DNA from: Candidatus Izemoplasma sp.
Lineage (GTDB): Bacteria; Bacillota_I; Bacilli_A; Izemoplasmatales; Izemoplasmataceae
Length of the DNA stretch: 5,771 bases
Assembly (NCBI GenBank): GCA_029939615.1
Contig: JAOZSP010000115.1
Location: 1 to 5,771, forward strand
Reading direction: 5' to 3'
Shown here: one piece after another, positions 5,678-5,771 of the stretch
Numbering within the stretch: the stretch's first letter is position 1
How the letters are laid out: each line of letters starts with the position of its first letter
The notes under the pieces: model-generated
Seen by the model: the letters and a program-made list of their open reading frames with translations, nothing else
The model's database searches: none
What the model was told of the DNA's origin: nothing
Translations under genes and position numbers: made by a program

Positions 5678-5771
5678 CTAATTTACCCAAAAGATAATAG
5701 GAGTATCTTGTAATATAATATTATTATCATTTGCTTCAATAATAACATCATTTAATAGTTCCTGATCTTTC
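5678..5771 (-). CDS. C-terminal end of an unidentified protein (runs off the right edge)
   Basis: An open frame enters from the right edge and ends with TAG at 5680-5678, giving 30 visible residues that begin KDQELLNDVI and end PIIFWVN. The lipoprotein start codon follows after a single base (TAG-A-ATG), a layout typical of translational coupling, and this supports the frame being real. The tail does not look like DNA topoisomerase I, the usual upstream neighbour of trmFO in Bacillus, but 30 residues are too few to identify a family. It is probably an upstream member of the same operon. Confidence 0.6.
   Translation of the reverse strand, partial: KDQELLNDVIIEANDNNIILQDTPIIFWVN

Overview
The window is AT-rich, and every gene I can support lies on the minus strand, so it reads from right to left. 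The sequence suggests a low-GC Gram-positive bacterium (Bacillota or a Tenericutes-like lineage). Shine-Dalgarno sites are purine-rich (AGGAG, GGTGAT), trmFO sits next to a xerC-type recombinase as in Bacillus-like genomes, and there is a lipobox lipoprotein. All tryptophans in the predicted proteins are TGG, and the six genes whose 3' end is visible stop at TAA or TAG. The standard bacterial code therefore fits, which argues against a Mycoplasma/Spiroplasma-type UGA=Trp organism. An Acholeplasma/Izemoplasma- or Erysipelotrichia-like host is possible, but this is inference.

Right part (about 5771 down to 1762): one compact transcription unit. Its order is the 3' end of an unidentified gene, a lipoprotein with three thioredoxin-like domains, trmFO (folate-dependent tRNA m5U54 methyltransferase), a XerC-type tyrosine recombinase, and a RimJ/RimL-type GNAT acetyltransferase. 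A strong intrinsic terminator follows. Gaps are 1 to 20 nt and most genes have their own Shine-Dalgarno site. The promoter lies outside the window. trmFO-xerC is a conserved pair; the lipoprotein and acetyltransferase on either side are the unusual partners.

Middle (1649-1807): a 159-nt intergenic region that holds the operon terminator and then a dense control region for the permease gene. It contains an extended -10 promoter, a perfect 12-bp palindrome abutting it, a cre-like (CcpA-type) site, and a 14-bp palindrome framed by two 9-bp direct repeats. Left part: a single-gene unit encoding a 12-TM amino-acid permease, ending in an intrinsic terminator whose stem contains its stop codon. Past that terminator begins a membrane protein gene that runs off the left edge.

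The two best leads are the triple thioredoxin-like lipoprotein, whose first domain has lost one active-site cysteine, and the palindrome-rich permease control region. I see no CRISPR array, insertion sequence, tRNA or rRNA in the window.
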